Part shown: positions 36,291 to 44,192 of the stretch, one piece after another
Layout of the letters: each line of letters starts with the position of its first letter
Position numbering within the stretch: position 1 is the stretch's first letter
From: JBCDGZ01 sp038750655
Lineage (GTDB): Bacteria > Bacteroidota > Bacteroidia > Chitinophagales > Saprospiraceae
Length of the DNA: 51,338 nucleotides
Direction of reading: 5' to 3'
Assembly (NCBI GenBank): GCA_038750655.1
Contig: JBCDGZ010000039.1
Location: 1-51,338, forward strand
Translations under genes and position numbers: made by a program
The notes under the pieces: model-generated
What the model was told of the DNA's origin: nothing
Database searches by the model: none
Seen by the model: the letters and a program-made list of their open reading frames with translations, nothing else

Positions 36291-36533
36291 ATGTCAAATA
36301 CTATTCAAGCAAGGGTCACAAAGATCATCATTGACAAACTTGGAGTTGATGCCAATGAGGTGACTGCTGAGGCCAGTTTCACCAATGACCTGGGTGCTGA
36401 TTCACTGGATACAGTCGAATTAATCATGGAGTTCGAGAAGGAGTTTGACATCTCAATTCCAGATGAGCAGGCTGAAAATATTACTACAGTAGGTGAGGCC
36501 GTTGAATACCTAGCCAACCAAGTTGCCAGCTAA
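36291..36533 (+). CDS. acpP: Acyl carrier protein
   Basis: The ATG at 36291 gives the standard 80-residue acyl carrier protein; the longer upstream reading (from 36207) would cover the promoter and is rejected. Ser38 in the GADSLD motif is the attachment site of 4'-phosphopantetheine. Helix 2 follows as VELIMEFEKEFDISIPDE. The protein carries growing acyl chains in fatty-acid synthesis and is highly acidic. It is the first of three genes in the conserved acpP-fabF-rnc order. A hairpin with T-run lies between it and fabF, which would let acpP be expressed at a higher level. Confidence 0.97.
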   Translation: MSNTIQARVTKIIIDKLGVDANEVTAEASFTNDLGADSLDTVELIMEFEKEFDISIPDEQAENITTVGEAVEYLANQVAS

Positions 36534-36603
36534 TTATTGAGCTGATTTGTAACTACTGAAAACAGTTATACTTGTTGTGCATAGCTGTTGAGTCATTACC
36601 ATC

Positions 36604-36695
36604 AAAAGACTGCCCGCAAGAGCTACGCAAAGGCCAAATATTCTTTTCAGGAATAATATTACTAGTGGCCATGTACCTTACGGACAGTCTTTTTT
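36604..36695 (+). terminator. Long hairpin with T-run between acpP and fabF
   Basis: Arms 36604-36615 and 36682-36693 pair at 11 of 12 positions (one C-A mismatch), with an inner GGCCA/TGGCC pair (36632-36636, 36666-36670) and a run of six T's (36690-36695). This is a terminator-like structure placed 70 bases after the acpP stop and 30 bases before the fabF start, so partial read-through would set the acpP:fabF ratio. Confidence 0.6.
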
Positions 36696-36725
36696 CCGTC
36701 CTTAATTAAATCTTAGCCAAATTAT

Positions 36726-37973
36726 ATGAATAGGGTTGTCATCACAGGAATCGGGGCTGTCACCCCCATCGGAATATCAGTTTCGGAATATCTTAAGGGG
36801 CTGCAAGAAGGCCAAAGTGGCGCTGCTACCATTACCCACTTTGATCCGGAAAAGTTTAAAACCAAATTTGCCTGTGAGGTTAAGAATTTCAACGCCAACG
36901 ATTATATCGATCGCCGCGAGGCCCGCCGCCTTGATCCTTTCGCTCAATACGCACTAGTCGCCGCCGAAGAGGCTATGAAGCACTCTGGTCTCGACATCGA
37001 GCAGTTGAACCTCGATCGCGCGGGCGTCATCTGGGGCTCAGGCATCGGAGGGCTGGGCTCTCTGGAACGAGAGGTCGAAGAATTTGCTGTCGGCGGTGGA
37101 ATCCCCCGCTACAATCCTTTTATGATCACGAAGATGATCTCTGATATTGCCTCGGGGCACATCTCCATTAAGTACGGTTTTCGAGGAGTCAATTATGCTA
37201 CCGTTTCGGCCTGCGCGTCTTCTTCTCACGCCATTAGCAATGCTTTTGACTATATCCGATTGGGCCGCGCTGATGTGATCATCAGTGGAGGATCGGAGGC
37301 GGCGGTGACCCATGCGGGCATGGGCGGCTTCAACTCGATGAAGGCCCTCTCTACGCGCAATGATGACCCCATGACGGCTTCCCGTCCGTTCGACAAAGAC
37401 CGCGATGGCTTTGTGCTGGGCGAAGGGGCCGGGGCGATTATTCTGGAGGACTACGAGCACGCGGTACGCCGTGGTGCGACCATCTACGCGGAGATCGTCG
37501 GCGCTGGTGCAACGGCGGACGCCCACCATATCACAGCACCGCATCCCGAAGGGCTGGGGGCAAGAAATGTGATGAAAATGGCATTAAATGACGCGAAAAT
37601 GAATCCTGAGGAGATCGATTACGTAAACGTACACGGGACCTCCACTCCTCTGGGTGATATTGCAGAGACCAAAGCCATCCTGAAAGTGTTCGGCGATCAT
37701 GCCTACAAGCTGAATATCAGCTCTACCAAGTCCATGACTGGCCACCTTTTAGGCGCTGCGGGAGCCATCGAAGCAATTGCTGGCATTCTCTCTATTTTGC
37801 ACAACTTTGTGCCCCCTACGATCAACCACTTTACGGATGATCCCGACATCGATTCTAAACTTAACTTTACCTTCAATTCTGCACAGGAGCGCACCGTCAA
37901 TGCTATACTGAGCAACACTTTTGGATTCGGGGGGCATAACTCCTCGATTGTCTTTAAGCGCTTCAAGGCCTAG
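36726..37973 (+). CDS. fabF: Beta-ketoacyl-ACP synthase II
   Basis: A 415-residue condensing enzyme with the full Cys-His-His triad: Cys163 in VSACASSSHAI, His303 in NVHGTSTPLGD and His340 in KSMTGHLLGAAG. The GFGGHNSSIVFK ending is typical. It condenses malonyl-ACP with acyl-ACP to extend fatty acids by two carbons. Length and motif spacing match E. coli FabF. It sits between acpP and rnc, as in most Bacteroidota. Confidence 0.97.
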   Translation: MNRVVITGIGAVTPIGISVSEYLKGLQEGQSGAATITHFDPEKFKTKFACEVKNFNANDYIDRREARRLDPFAQYALVAAEEAMKHSGLDIEQLNLDRAGVIWGSGIGGLGSLEREVEEFAVGGGIPRYNPFMITKMISDIASGHISIKYGFRGVNYATVSACASSSHAISNAFDYIRLGRADVIISGGSEAAVTHAGMGGFNSMKALSTRNDDPMTASRPFDKDRDGFVLGEGAGAIILEDYEHAVRRGATIYAEIVGAGATADAHHITAPHPEGLGARNVMKMALNDAKMNPEEIDYVNVHGTSTPLGDIAETKAILKVFGDHAYKLNISSTKSMTGHLLGAAGAIEAIAGILSILHNFVPPTINHFTDDPDIDSKLNFTFNSAQERTVNAILSNTFGFGGHNSSIVFKRFKA

Positions 37974-38105
37974 AGTAGGAATCAAATATAATTGTGCTAC
38001 TTGTTTTCTGTCGTTTTGACGGATGATAACCCTTTGGCCCGTAGGAAAACTTTTCTATGTGCGAAATAAGTAATAATTTAGCTGTTTATAAATTCGATTA
38101 GTGAT

Positions 38106-38867
38106 TTGAGACTCATATTGCGGATATACAATTACCATTTTTCGAAAGATAAAAATTTTGCGAAGCGGCTGCGCTCCCTCCTCGGGTTTACGCCAGCGAA
38201 TCTCAACATTTTTAAGCTGGCCTTTTACCACAAATCCACCTCCACGGATAAGCTCTACGCCATTCAAAGCAACGAACGGTTGGAATATCTCGGAGATGCC
38301 TTGCTGGGAACAATCGTCGCGGAATATCTCTTCAAAAAATACCCCAACAGTAATGAGGGCTTTCTAACCAAGATGCGCTCAAAAATTGTCAAGCGGCATT
38401 CTCTAAACAAGATTGCGGATAAAATGGGGCTGGATGTTTTTCTTTCCCAATACAACAACACCCGCCTGAGCCGCTCCATGCTCGGCAATGCTCTCGAAGC
38501 TCTGATCGGTGCGATCTACCTCGAATGCGGCTATAACGGCACGCGCTCCTATGTGATTAACAAAATCCTCCGGGGCTACCTCGACATTCATGAATTGGAA
38601 ACCTTTGATGACAATTACAAGAGCCAATTGCTCGAATGGTGTCAAAAGAATGGTCAGACCGTTTCCTACAAAATGATTTCTAAATACAAGTACGAAAAGC
38701 GCGACCGATTTAAGGTGGCGGTGCTCGTCAATGGCAAGAAGCTGGCTACGGCCGATGATTTCAACAAAAAGAGTGCGGAGCAGACGGCTTCCGAAAAAGC
38801 CATGAGTATTTTAGGGATTCAGAGCAACGGCAATGGTAGCGACTCGAATGGTGTAGCGGCGGAGTAA
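38106..38867 (+). CDS. rnc: Ribonuclease III
   Basis: A 253-residue RNase III with an N-terminal endonuclease domain and a C-terminal dsRNA-binding domain (about 170-240, QLLEWCQKNGQTVSYKMISK ... KKSAEQTASEKAM). The signature NERLEYLGDALL supplies Glu57, Glu60 and Asp64. In the second motif (LGNALEALIGAIYLE) the position of E. coli Asp114 is Asn128, while Glu131 (E. coli Glu117) is kept. The only starts in this frame are TTG codons (38106 or 38118); no ATG is available upstream of the conserved region. It cuts double-stranded RNA in rRNA and mRNA processing. It lies 132 bases after fabF. Confidence 0.94.
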   Translation: MRLILRIYNYHFSKDKNFAKRLRSLLGFTPANLNIFKLAFYHKSTSTDKLYAIQSNERLEYLGDALLGTIVAEYLFKKYPNSNEGFLTKMRSKIVKRHSLNKIADKMGLDVFLSQYNNTRLSRSMLGNALEALIGAIYLECGYNGTRSYVINKILRGYLDIHELETFDDNYKSQLLEWCQKNGQTVSYKMISKYKYEKRDRFKVAVLVNGKKLATADDFNKKSAEQTASEKAMSILGIQSNGNGSDSNGVAAE

Positions 38868-38989
38868 TCCTTTTCCATAATTTTATTTTGAGTAAAAAAA
38901 ATGCCATCACCTGCTGGGCAGCAAGGTAATGGCAAGGTAGGGCGTAAACGACTACGTAAGTAAGTAGGCAGGTAGAGAGTATGGCTTAT

Positions 38990-40744
38990 TTATTCTAAAA
39001 GCATTCCCTTGAAATCACTGATCGCTTTGGTATTGCGGATGACTTCTTTGAGTTCCTTGGGAAGGGTATGCAATTTCTTCTGTTTGATCTGCAATTGTTG
39101 ATTATCATCGAGCTGTGCGATGAAGTTAACGGCGTAGTTGGTATCGGTTTTAGGATAATCGCTGCGCTGGTGCGCCCCCCGGCTCTCCTTGCGGGCCTGA
39201 GCACCGAGTAAGGTCGCCTCCGCAGACATCAACGATCCCTCTAGATCAAAGGCCAGCATCAGATCGCCAAAGCCCTCCGAATCGGGGCGGACGTCCAGGT
39301 CGGTCAGCGTCTCTTTGAGTTGCTCCAGCTGCCGAAGGCCTTCCGCTATTTTTTCCTCATCTCTCACCACCCCACAGCACTCCCACATGAGATTGCGGAG
39401 CTGGCGTTGCAGCGGGCGGACCACCTGATTGCCCGTATGGATGAAGGAGTCAATTTTGTCGTGGGCCTTTTGGATGACCTCCCTTGAGCGGTATTGGACG
39501 TTGAGGTCAAGAGAACGTTCGGCGGCGTAGTGGCCGGCGCGTTTACCGAAGATGAGGATTTCGGCGAGGGAATTGCCGCCCAGCCGGTTGGCACCGTGCA
39601 GCCCGCCCGTGACCTCTCCAGCCGCAAACAAGCCTTCGATCCCCGTTGAGTGGGTGTCTGCATCGACGCTGATGCCTCCCATCGAGTAGTGTGCGGTGGG
39701 GGCGACCTCCATCGGTGACTTGGAAATATCGATCATCAGGGTGTCCAGGAATTGGCGGTACATCCGGGGGAGTTTTTGGATGATAAATTCTTTGGGGCGA
39801 TGGCTAATGTCGAGGTAGACCCCGCCGTTTTCGGTCGCCCGGCCTTCCATAATTTCGGTGTAATTGGCCATCGCTACGCGATCGCGGGTCGACAATTCCA
39901 GGCGATCCGGGTCGTACTTTTCCATATACCGTTCTCCCTTGCCATTGATCAGTCGGCCACCTTCGCCGCGCACGGCCTCCGTCACCAGCGTACCTGCGAT
40001 GGCCTCCGGGATCACCATGCCGGTCGGATGAAACTGCACCAGCTCCATATCGGTGAGGGTGCAGCCTGCTTTGAGGCCCAAGTAAAAGCCGTCACCCGTA
40101 TTCTCGTTGCGGCGTGAGGAGCTTTTGCGCCAGATGCGTGTATGGCCACCAGCAGCTAGAATGACCGAGTCGGCCAAAAATACCGTACGCTCTCCGTTTT
40201 TGATGTCGAAGGACATAGCGCCGAAACAGATATTGTTATGGACTAGTAACTCGGTGACGTACTGAGAATCAAGGATGGGAATTTTGAGGGTTTTGGCCTT
40301 TTTGAGGAGGGCCATCAGGATGGAGCGGCCCGTATAGTCCCCGGAGTAGCAAGTCCGGCGGTAGGTATGCGCTCCGAAGAATCGCTGATCGATGGTACCA
40401 TCTTCGCGACGAGCGAAATTCGCGCCCCAACTATCGATCTCCTGCACCAGCTCGGGCGCTTCTTTGGCCATCAGTTCGACCATGCGCGGTTCCGACAGGC
40501 CATAGCCTTCGATCATCGTATCGGCGAAATGCTGCTGCCAGGAATCTTCCGGATCGACAGTACCTAGGGCAGCGTTGATACCTCCTGCGGCCAGCACCGT
40601 ATGTACATCCTCTTTAGCCCGTTTGCCAATGACCGTCACTTCGACGCCCGATGATTTGGCTTCGATAGCCGCTCGAAGGCCCGAGCCACCGCTACCAATC
40701 ACTAATACATTGGAGATAAAGGTGTTGTGCTTAATCTGTTTCAT
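38990..40744 (-). CDS. Fumarate reductase/succinate dehydrogenase-type flavoprotein
   Basis: A 584-residue FAD enzyme of the FrdA/SdhA/NadB superfamily. The dinucleotide-binding motif is VIGSGGSGLRAAIEA (about 15-29). Others are TVLAAGGINAALG, SVILAAGGHTRIW, the substrate-site segment ELVQFHPTGMV, EAVRGEGGRLING, SMGGISVDADTHSTGIEGLFAAGE and GANRLGGNSLAE. The C-terminal helical region (HDKIDSFI...LRNLMWECCGVVRDEEKI) resembles SdhA-type subunits more than NadB. No iron-sulfur or membrane partner is adjacent, so it is not a standard succinate dehydrogenase. The gene follows the ComA-like gene by 149 bases that hold a terminator-like hairpin and a perfect dyad. Substrate is unknown. Confidence 0.88.
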   Translation of the reverse strand: MKQIKHNTFISNVLVIGSGGSGLRAAIEAKSSGVEVTVIGKRAKEDVHTVLAAGGINAALGTVDPEDSWQQHFADTMIEGYGLSEPRMVELMAKEAPELVQEIDSWGANFARREDGTIDQRFFGAHTYRRTCYSGDYTGRSILMALLKKAKTLKIPILDSQYVTELLVHNNICFGAMSFDIKNGERTVFLADSVILAAGGHTRIWRKSSSRRNENTGDGFYLGLKAGCTLTDMELVQFHPTGMVIPEAIAGTLVTEAVRGEGGRLINGKGERYMEKYDPDRLELSTRDRVAMANYTEIMEGRATENGGVYLDISHRPKEFIIQKLPRMYRQFLDTLMIDISKSPMEVAPTAHYSMGGISVDADTHSTGIEGLFAAGEVTGGLHGANRLGGNSLAEILIFGKRAGHYAAERSLDLNVQYRSREVIQKAHDKIDSFIHTGNQVVRPLQRQLRNLMWECCGVVRDEEKIAEGLRQLEQLKETLTDLDVRPDSEGFGDLMLAFDLEGSLMSAEATLLGAQARKESRGAHQRSDYPKTDTNYAVNFIAQLDDNQQLQIKQKKLHTLPKELKEVIRNTKAISDFKGMLLE

Positions 40745-40800
40745 TATTGCTTGTTTGCTTTGAGGAAATGGTGATTTATCGCCCAGAAGATAAGGAAAAT

Positions 40801-40822
40801 AAGGGAGGCCAGCGCCCCCCTT
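40801..40822 (-). terminator. Terminator-like hairpin after the ComA-like gene
   Basis: On the minus strand an 8-bp G+C-rich stem with one mismatch (40815-40822 with 40801-40808, 6-nt loop) is followed by TTATTTTCC. It sits 72-93 bases past the ComA-like stop, so it could end or attenuate the message before the flavoprotein gene. Confidence 0.5.
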
Positions 40823-40835
40823 ATGACATCGCTAT

Positions 40836-40856
40836 CAATTTAAATGATTTAAATTG
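40836..40856. promoter_or_regulatory. Perfect 10-1-10 dyad upstream of the flavoprotein gene
   Basis: CAATTTAAAT, a single G, then ATTTAAATTG: all ten pairs are exact. The site lies about 92-112 bases before the flavoprotein start and 38 bases after the ComA-like stop. Its symmetry and A+T content suit a dimeric regulator, but no protein has been tied to it. Confidence 0.45.
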
Positions 40857-40893
40857 CGAGGAATGGATTAGTAGATCGCTCGGGTTAAATGGC

Positions 40894-41742
40894 TTATTTA
40901 TAAGTGACAATTCTACCCCAGATGTCGTTCGTCCCCCATATCCCTTGCCGCGTACATTCAAGCTGTACGATTTGGCTGTGATCGACGAACAGGTTGACTT
41001 CTGGACCATAATTTTTGATGTACCATTTGAATACTTGCGGATCGGCAGCTTCGAACATCAGATTCTCCAGGCCGACCTCATTGATAAAAGTCGCCGGAAC
41101 ATCTACCCGCCAGGGATTGGCATTCTCCGTGATGCCCTCCGATTCGATCATAATGATGTACGCCCCGGCATCGATGAAGCGCTTAGCTTGCTTCACCGCA
41201 TAGCCGACATCCTGTACGCCCTCGCTTTCCAGCTCTGCCTTGCTGGTGTCGCCTCCGGCCCCAAACTGGATACCAATTTCGGGCTTGGCCTTAAGGCCGG
41301 CTTTCTGTACATCTTCAATGACTCGAAGCCAGTCGTCCGTAGGGATGGAAATGAAGCCCGTTGAGATTTCGATGATGTCGAATCCGAGCATTTTACATTC
41401 CTCAATATACCTTTTGACCGCATCCTTCCCCTTAGTCAGCACATATTCGATAAAGCCCCCCGTAGAAACCAGGGTCCCGTACTGATGGGCCAGGTCGTTG
41501 ATCTCGGCAATTTTCTTGGGATTCATAAAGGTGAACGAGCCTCCCGCAAATTTGATGCTATCGACATAGTTCCCGGAAGTTTCCAGAATATCTTTGAAGT
41601 AGTTCAGGCCAAAATTAGAATAGTAGGCGGCTCTGATTTCGGTCAATCCCGTTTTGCGGGGTTTGGGGCTGCGATGGTTTCTTTGCAGCCATTCAAAGGC
41701 AATGGGATTGGTGATGATGTCTTTTACTGCGTGATTAGGCAT
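40894..41742 (-). CDS. Phosphosulfolactate synthase (ComA) family protein
   Basis: A 282-residue TIM-barrel-type protein matching the ComA family in segment order: YVDSIKFAGGSF, YGTLVSTGGFIEYVL, ECKMLGFDIIEISTG, KAKPEIGIQFG, DAGAYIIMIESEGI, LMFEAADPQVFKWYIKNYGPEVNLFVDHSQIVQLECTR. Archaeal ComA adds sulfite to phosphoenolpyruvate to make phosphosulfolactate for coenzyme M; plant and bacterial relatives (such as HSA32) often lack that role. No ComB phosphatase or ComC dehydrogenase is near. The first 8 bases overlap the end of the PrpD-family gene, so the two are translated together. Substrate here is unknown. Confidence 0.82.
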   Translation of the reverse strand: MPNHAVKDIITNPIAFEWLQRNHRSPKPRKTGLTEIRAAYYSNFGLNYFKDILETSGNYVDSIKFAGGSFTFMNPKKIAEINDLAHQYGTLVSTGGFIEYVLTKGKDAVKRYIEECKMLGFDIIEISTGFISIPTDDWLRVIEDVQKAGLKAKPEIGIQFGAGGDTSKAELESEGVQDVGYAVKQAKRFIDAGAYIIMIESEGITENANPWRVDVPATFINEVGLENLMFEAADPQVFKWYIKNYGPEVNLFVDHSQIVQLECTRQGIWGTNDIWGRIVTYK

Positions 41743-43126
41743 GGTTGATTGGTTTTGTGGCTACGGAATTTACTTTTTGAAGAACTGCCATCAGCTCGCG
41801 AATGGTATGGTCTTCCAGATTTTGGACAATGGAGATGATCCTGTTGCGGAGTGCTTCGTCCGCAAAATCCCTAGTCAGGTTATTAAATTTTTCGCAAATA
41901 AAATCCCAGGAAGCTGGGCGGGTGTGGAAGCCTTCGTAGTCCTTTTTCTTCTTAGTGATGGTCGAGCCATCTTTGAAGTGGATGGTAATGGCGCAGGCCT
42001 CTTCCTCCGGAAAGCGATCGGAATATTCTTTTCGCTCAAACACCTCTACTTTTTTGAGTAGGGTTTGAATATCGTCTTTGAGAATACGCTCCTGCTCGTA
42101 TTGAGCCGGGAGTACGTTGCCATCGAGAATAGCCGCGGCCATCATGTAGGGTAAGCTGTGGTCAGCTTCTTCCTTGACCCGGATATTTTTCTTGCCTCCT
42201 TCTTCACCGCCGCCGATAATGTGGAAGGCGACATCAAAAGTATGGAGAACGATTTTTTCGATGTCCTCGGGAGCAAACTGGTGTTCCTTGCGCAGTTCGA
42301 TTAAGCCTTCGAGGGTCGATTGCGAATGGATTTCGGCATTGTATTTTTTGATGATGGTCTGTCGAACCCTTTCGAGGTCTTCCTTGGACCAATCGATCTC
42401 AAAGTCGCCAGCGATGCTTTCCTTAAAGCCTTTGTTGCCTTCAAAAACTTCCTCGGGGCCGGTGATGCCGCGCATGGCGAGGAAGGTAGAATGGTTGGCC
42501 GTCCAGCCGGTAGAGGGAAAGGCCAGCCCTTTCCAGTTGGAGAGGTTGCCGGTTCTGGTGACGCGGAGGGCGTTGTAGGCCGTTGCGGCGATGGCGATGG
42601 CATTGGCGGTTTGTTGGGCGTTGAGTCGGAGGGCGTAGGCGGTACCAGCGGCGCAGCCGTAGGCACCTTGGACGGTATGGTCGAAGCCTTTGTGGCGAAC
42701 GGGGGCCACATCGCTCAATCGGCACTGCACTTGATAGGCGATGCCCAGTGCGGTGAGGAAGGTCTTGCCATTGATGTCATTGTATTCTCCGGCGGCCAGG
42801 ATGGAGCCGATGTTATCGGAGGGGTGGCAGGTTTCACCCTTGGCGAGATAGCTATCGTTAAAGTCGAGGTAGCGGACTAGGGCGGAGTTATAGAAGGCTG
42901 CTCGATCGGGCGCTGTTTTAATGCCTCCGATCAGGGAGCTGTGAGGGGCCCCGCCGAAATCATCGATCTGATTCCTGAGCCTTCTGATGGGAGCACCTTC
43001 TTGTGCGCCGATGGCGCAGCCCAAGGAATCCAGCAGTCGGATTTTCAGTTCTCTTACGGCGTAGGGCGACAGGTCCTCGAATTTTCTGCTCGTAACGAAT
43101 GCAGCTAACTTTTGTACTTCTGTCAT
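41735..43126 (-). CDS. MmgE/PrpD family protein
   Basis: A 463-residue member of the MmgE/PrpD superfamily (2-methylcitrate dehydratase, cis-aconitate decarboxylase and relatives). Features: ELKIRLLDSLGCAIGA near the N-terminus, the RYLDFNDSYLAKGETCHPSDNIGSILAAGEY segment containing the family's active-site Asp and His, HKGFDHTVQGAYG, YNALRVTRTGNLSNWKG, and HSQSTLEGLIEL. These enzymes remove or add water or CO2 on tri- and dicarboxylates. There are no methylcitrate synthase or PrpB genes nearby, so propionate use by the 2-methylcitrate cycle is not supported. It is the first gene of the operon with the ComA-like gene. Confidence 0.9.
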   Translation of the reverse strand: MTEVQKLAAFVTSRKFEDLSPYAVRELKIRLLDSLGCAIGAQEGAPIRRLRNQIDDFGGAPHSSLIGGIKTAPDRAAFYNSALVRYLDFNDSYLAKGETCHPSDNIGSILAAGEYNDINGKTFLTALGIAYQVQCRLSDVAPVRHKGFDHTVQGAYGCAAGTAYALRLNAQQTANAIAIAATAYNALRVTRTGNLSNWKGLAFPSTGWTANHSTFLAMRGITGPEEVFEGNKGFKESIAGDFEIDWSKEDLERVRQTIIKKYNAEIHSQSTLEGLIELRKEHQFAPEDIEKIVLHTFDVAFHIIGGGEEGGKKNIRVKEEADHSLPYMMAAAILDGNVLPAQYEQERILKDDIQTLLKKVEVFERKEYSDRFPEEEACAITIHFKDGSTITKKKKDYEGFHTRPASWDFICEKFNNLTRDFADEALRNRIISIVQNLEDHTIRELMAVLQKVNSVATKPINHA

Positions 43127-43157
43127 AATGAGGTTAGAGTTTGATAAAACAATGGTA

Positions 43158-43165
43158 CAAAATTA
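43158..43165 (-). promoter_or_regulatory. -7 element of the PrpD-ComA operon
   Basis: On the minus strand TAATTTTG is a full TAnnTTTG match 31 bases before the PrpD ATG. The -33 position reads TTTTC, not TTG, which fits an activator-dependent promoter. Confidence 0.5.
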
Positions 43166-43198
43166 GCTTCCTCCGCTTGGAAAAGTAATCGCCTGATT

Positions 43199-43227
43199 CG
43201 ATTAAGCTAATAGCTTGTGGCGATTAA
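43199..43227. promoter_or_regulatory. Candidate LysR operator before the PrpD-ComA operon
   Basis: A perfect AAGCT-AAT-AGCTT dyad (43204-43216) lies inside direct repeats CGATTAA (43199-43205 and 43221-43227). The centre is about 60 bases upstream of the predicted transcript start near 43150, the usual location of the LysR recognition site. The LysR gene lies immediately upstream. It is a positional and symmetry argument only. Confidence 0.45.
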
Positions 43228-43280
43228 ACTTATGGGGTATCGTAACAGTTATACTAGTCTGTGCGCCGCCTAATAATTGA

Positions 43281-44192
43281 TCATCGAATCAGGGCCGTCT
43301 GCGGTACTGTCCGTTGCAGCTCTTTGATGAGTTTTTTGATGATCCGATTTTTCTCAAAGCCTCGCGAAGCAATCAGGCTGACCTCCAATTTGGGCTGAAT
43401 ATCTCGGAAGCCGTAGATGTTCTTTTGCTGTTCCGCGGGGAAGTAGGGGATAGCCAGCTGAGGCAAGAGCATTGAACCGCCGTTGTGCTGTACGATGTTC
43501 TTGAGGGTTTCTAAATTGCCCTTGAGGTATTCGATATTACTCACCCCATAGGGGGCAACCTTCTCGGAGATTTCTTTGATTTGTCGTTGTAAGATTACTT
43601 GTAAGTCCTTGTGAATGAGTATGGTGTCAAAGTTGACGTCGCTCAGATTGATTTTGTTATCATATGCAGTTTCGATGGGCTGCGTAGCGTAGAGCATCAC
43701 TTCTTCCCAAAATAGTTTATGCTCGTAGTAGTCATGCGAGAGCGCGGGCGAGATCATCACTGCGGCATCAATAGCGCCTTCGATCAGGAGGTCTTCGATA
43801 CGGCGGTCGCTCAGTTCCAGCACTTTGAGTTCCAGGTCGGGGTATTTTCTGATGAGTCGATGGAGGAATAGTGGAGCCAGATAGGGAGCTAGAATCTCCG
43901 TAATGGCGAGGGTCATATTGCCGGCTACCTCATTATTTTTTTTCTTGGCAATCTGCACAAATTCGTTTTGGTGAAAGAGAATCTCCCGCGCCTTGCGCAG
44001 CAGGTCGATGCCTTTAAGGGTGGGGACAACAGGGTTTCTTGTCCGATCAAAAATGATGATCTGGTATTCTTGTTCCAGCCGCTGGATTTCTTTACTTAGG
44101 GTAGACTGGGCAACGTCGCAGGCGATGGCCGCGCGATTAAAATTTTGGAATTTCTCGACGGCAAGGATGTATTTCAGCTGTTGGAAGTTCAT
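43281..44192 (-). CDS. LysR family transcriptional regulator
   Basis: A 303-residue LysR regulator: winged helix-turn-helix at residues 1-60 (MNFQQLKYILAVEKFQNFNRAA ... STLSKEIQRLEQEY), linker helix, then a substrate-binding-type domain (TLAITEILAPYLAPLFLHRLIRKYPDLELKVLE). Its ATG overlaps the stop of the unknown gene upstream (ATGA, 44189-44192), so the pair is translationally coupled. It lies 154 bases upstream of the PrpD-family gene on the same strand, with an operator-like dyad in between, so it probably controls that operon. Confidence 0.92.
   Translation of the reverse strand: MNFQQLKYILAVEKFQNFNRAAIACDVAQSTLSKEIQRLEQEYQIIIFDRTRNPVVPTLKGIDLLRKAREILFHQNEFVQIAKKKNNEVAGNMTLAITEILAPYLAPLFLHRLIRKYPDLELKVLELSDRRIEDLLIEGAIDAAVMISPALSHDYYEHKLFWEEVMLYATQPIETAYDNKINLSDVNFDTILIHKDLQVILQRQIKEISEKVAPYGVSNIEYLKGNLETLKNIVQHNGGSMLLPQLAIPYFPAEQQKNIYGFRDIQPKLEVSLIASRGFEKNRIIKKLIKELQRTVPQTALIR

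Noticed and set aside
38990..40744. Flavoprotein as L-aspartate oxidase (NadB)
   Set aside because: The C-terminal half resembles SdhA/FrdA-type subunits, and no nadA or nadC gene is adjacent; a NadB call is not supported.
41735..43126. PrpD-family gene as part of a methylcitrate cycle
   Set aside because: No methylcitrate synthase or methylisocitrate lyase gene is present in the neighbourhood, and the operon partner is ComA-like.
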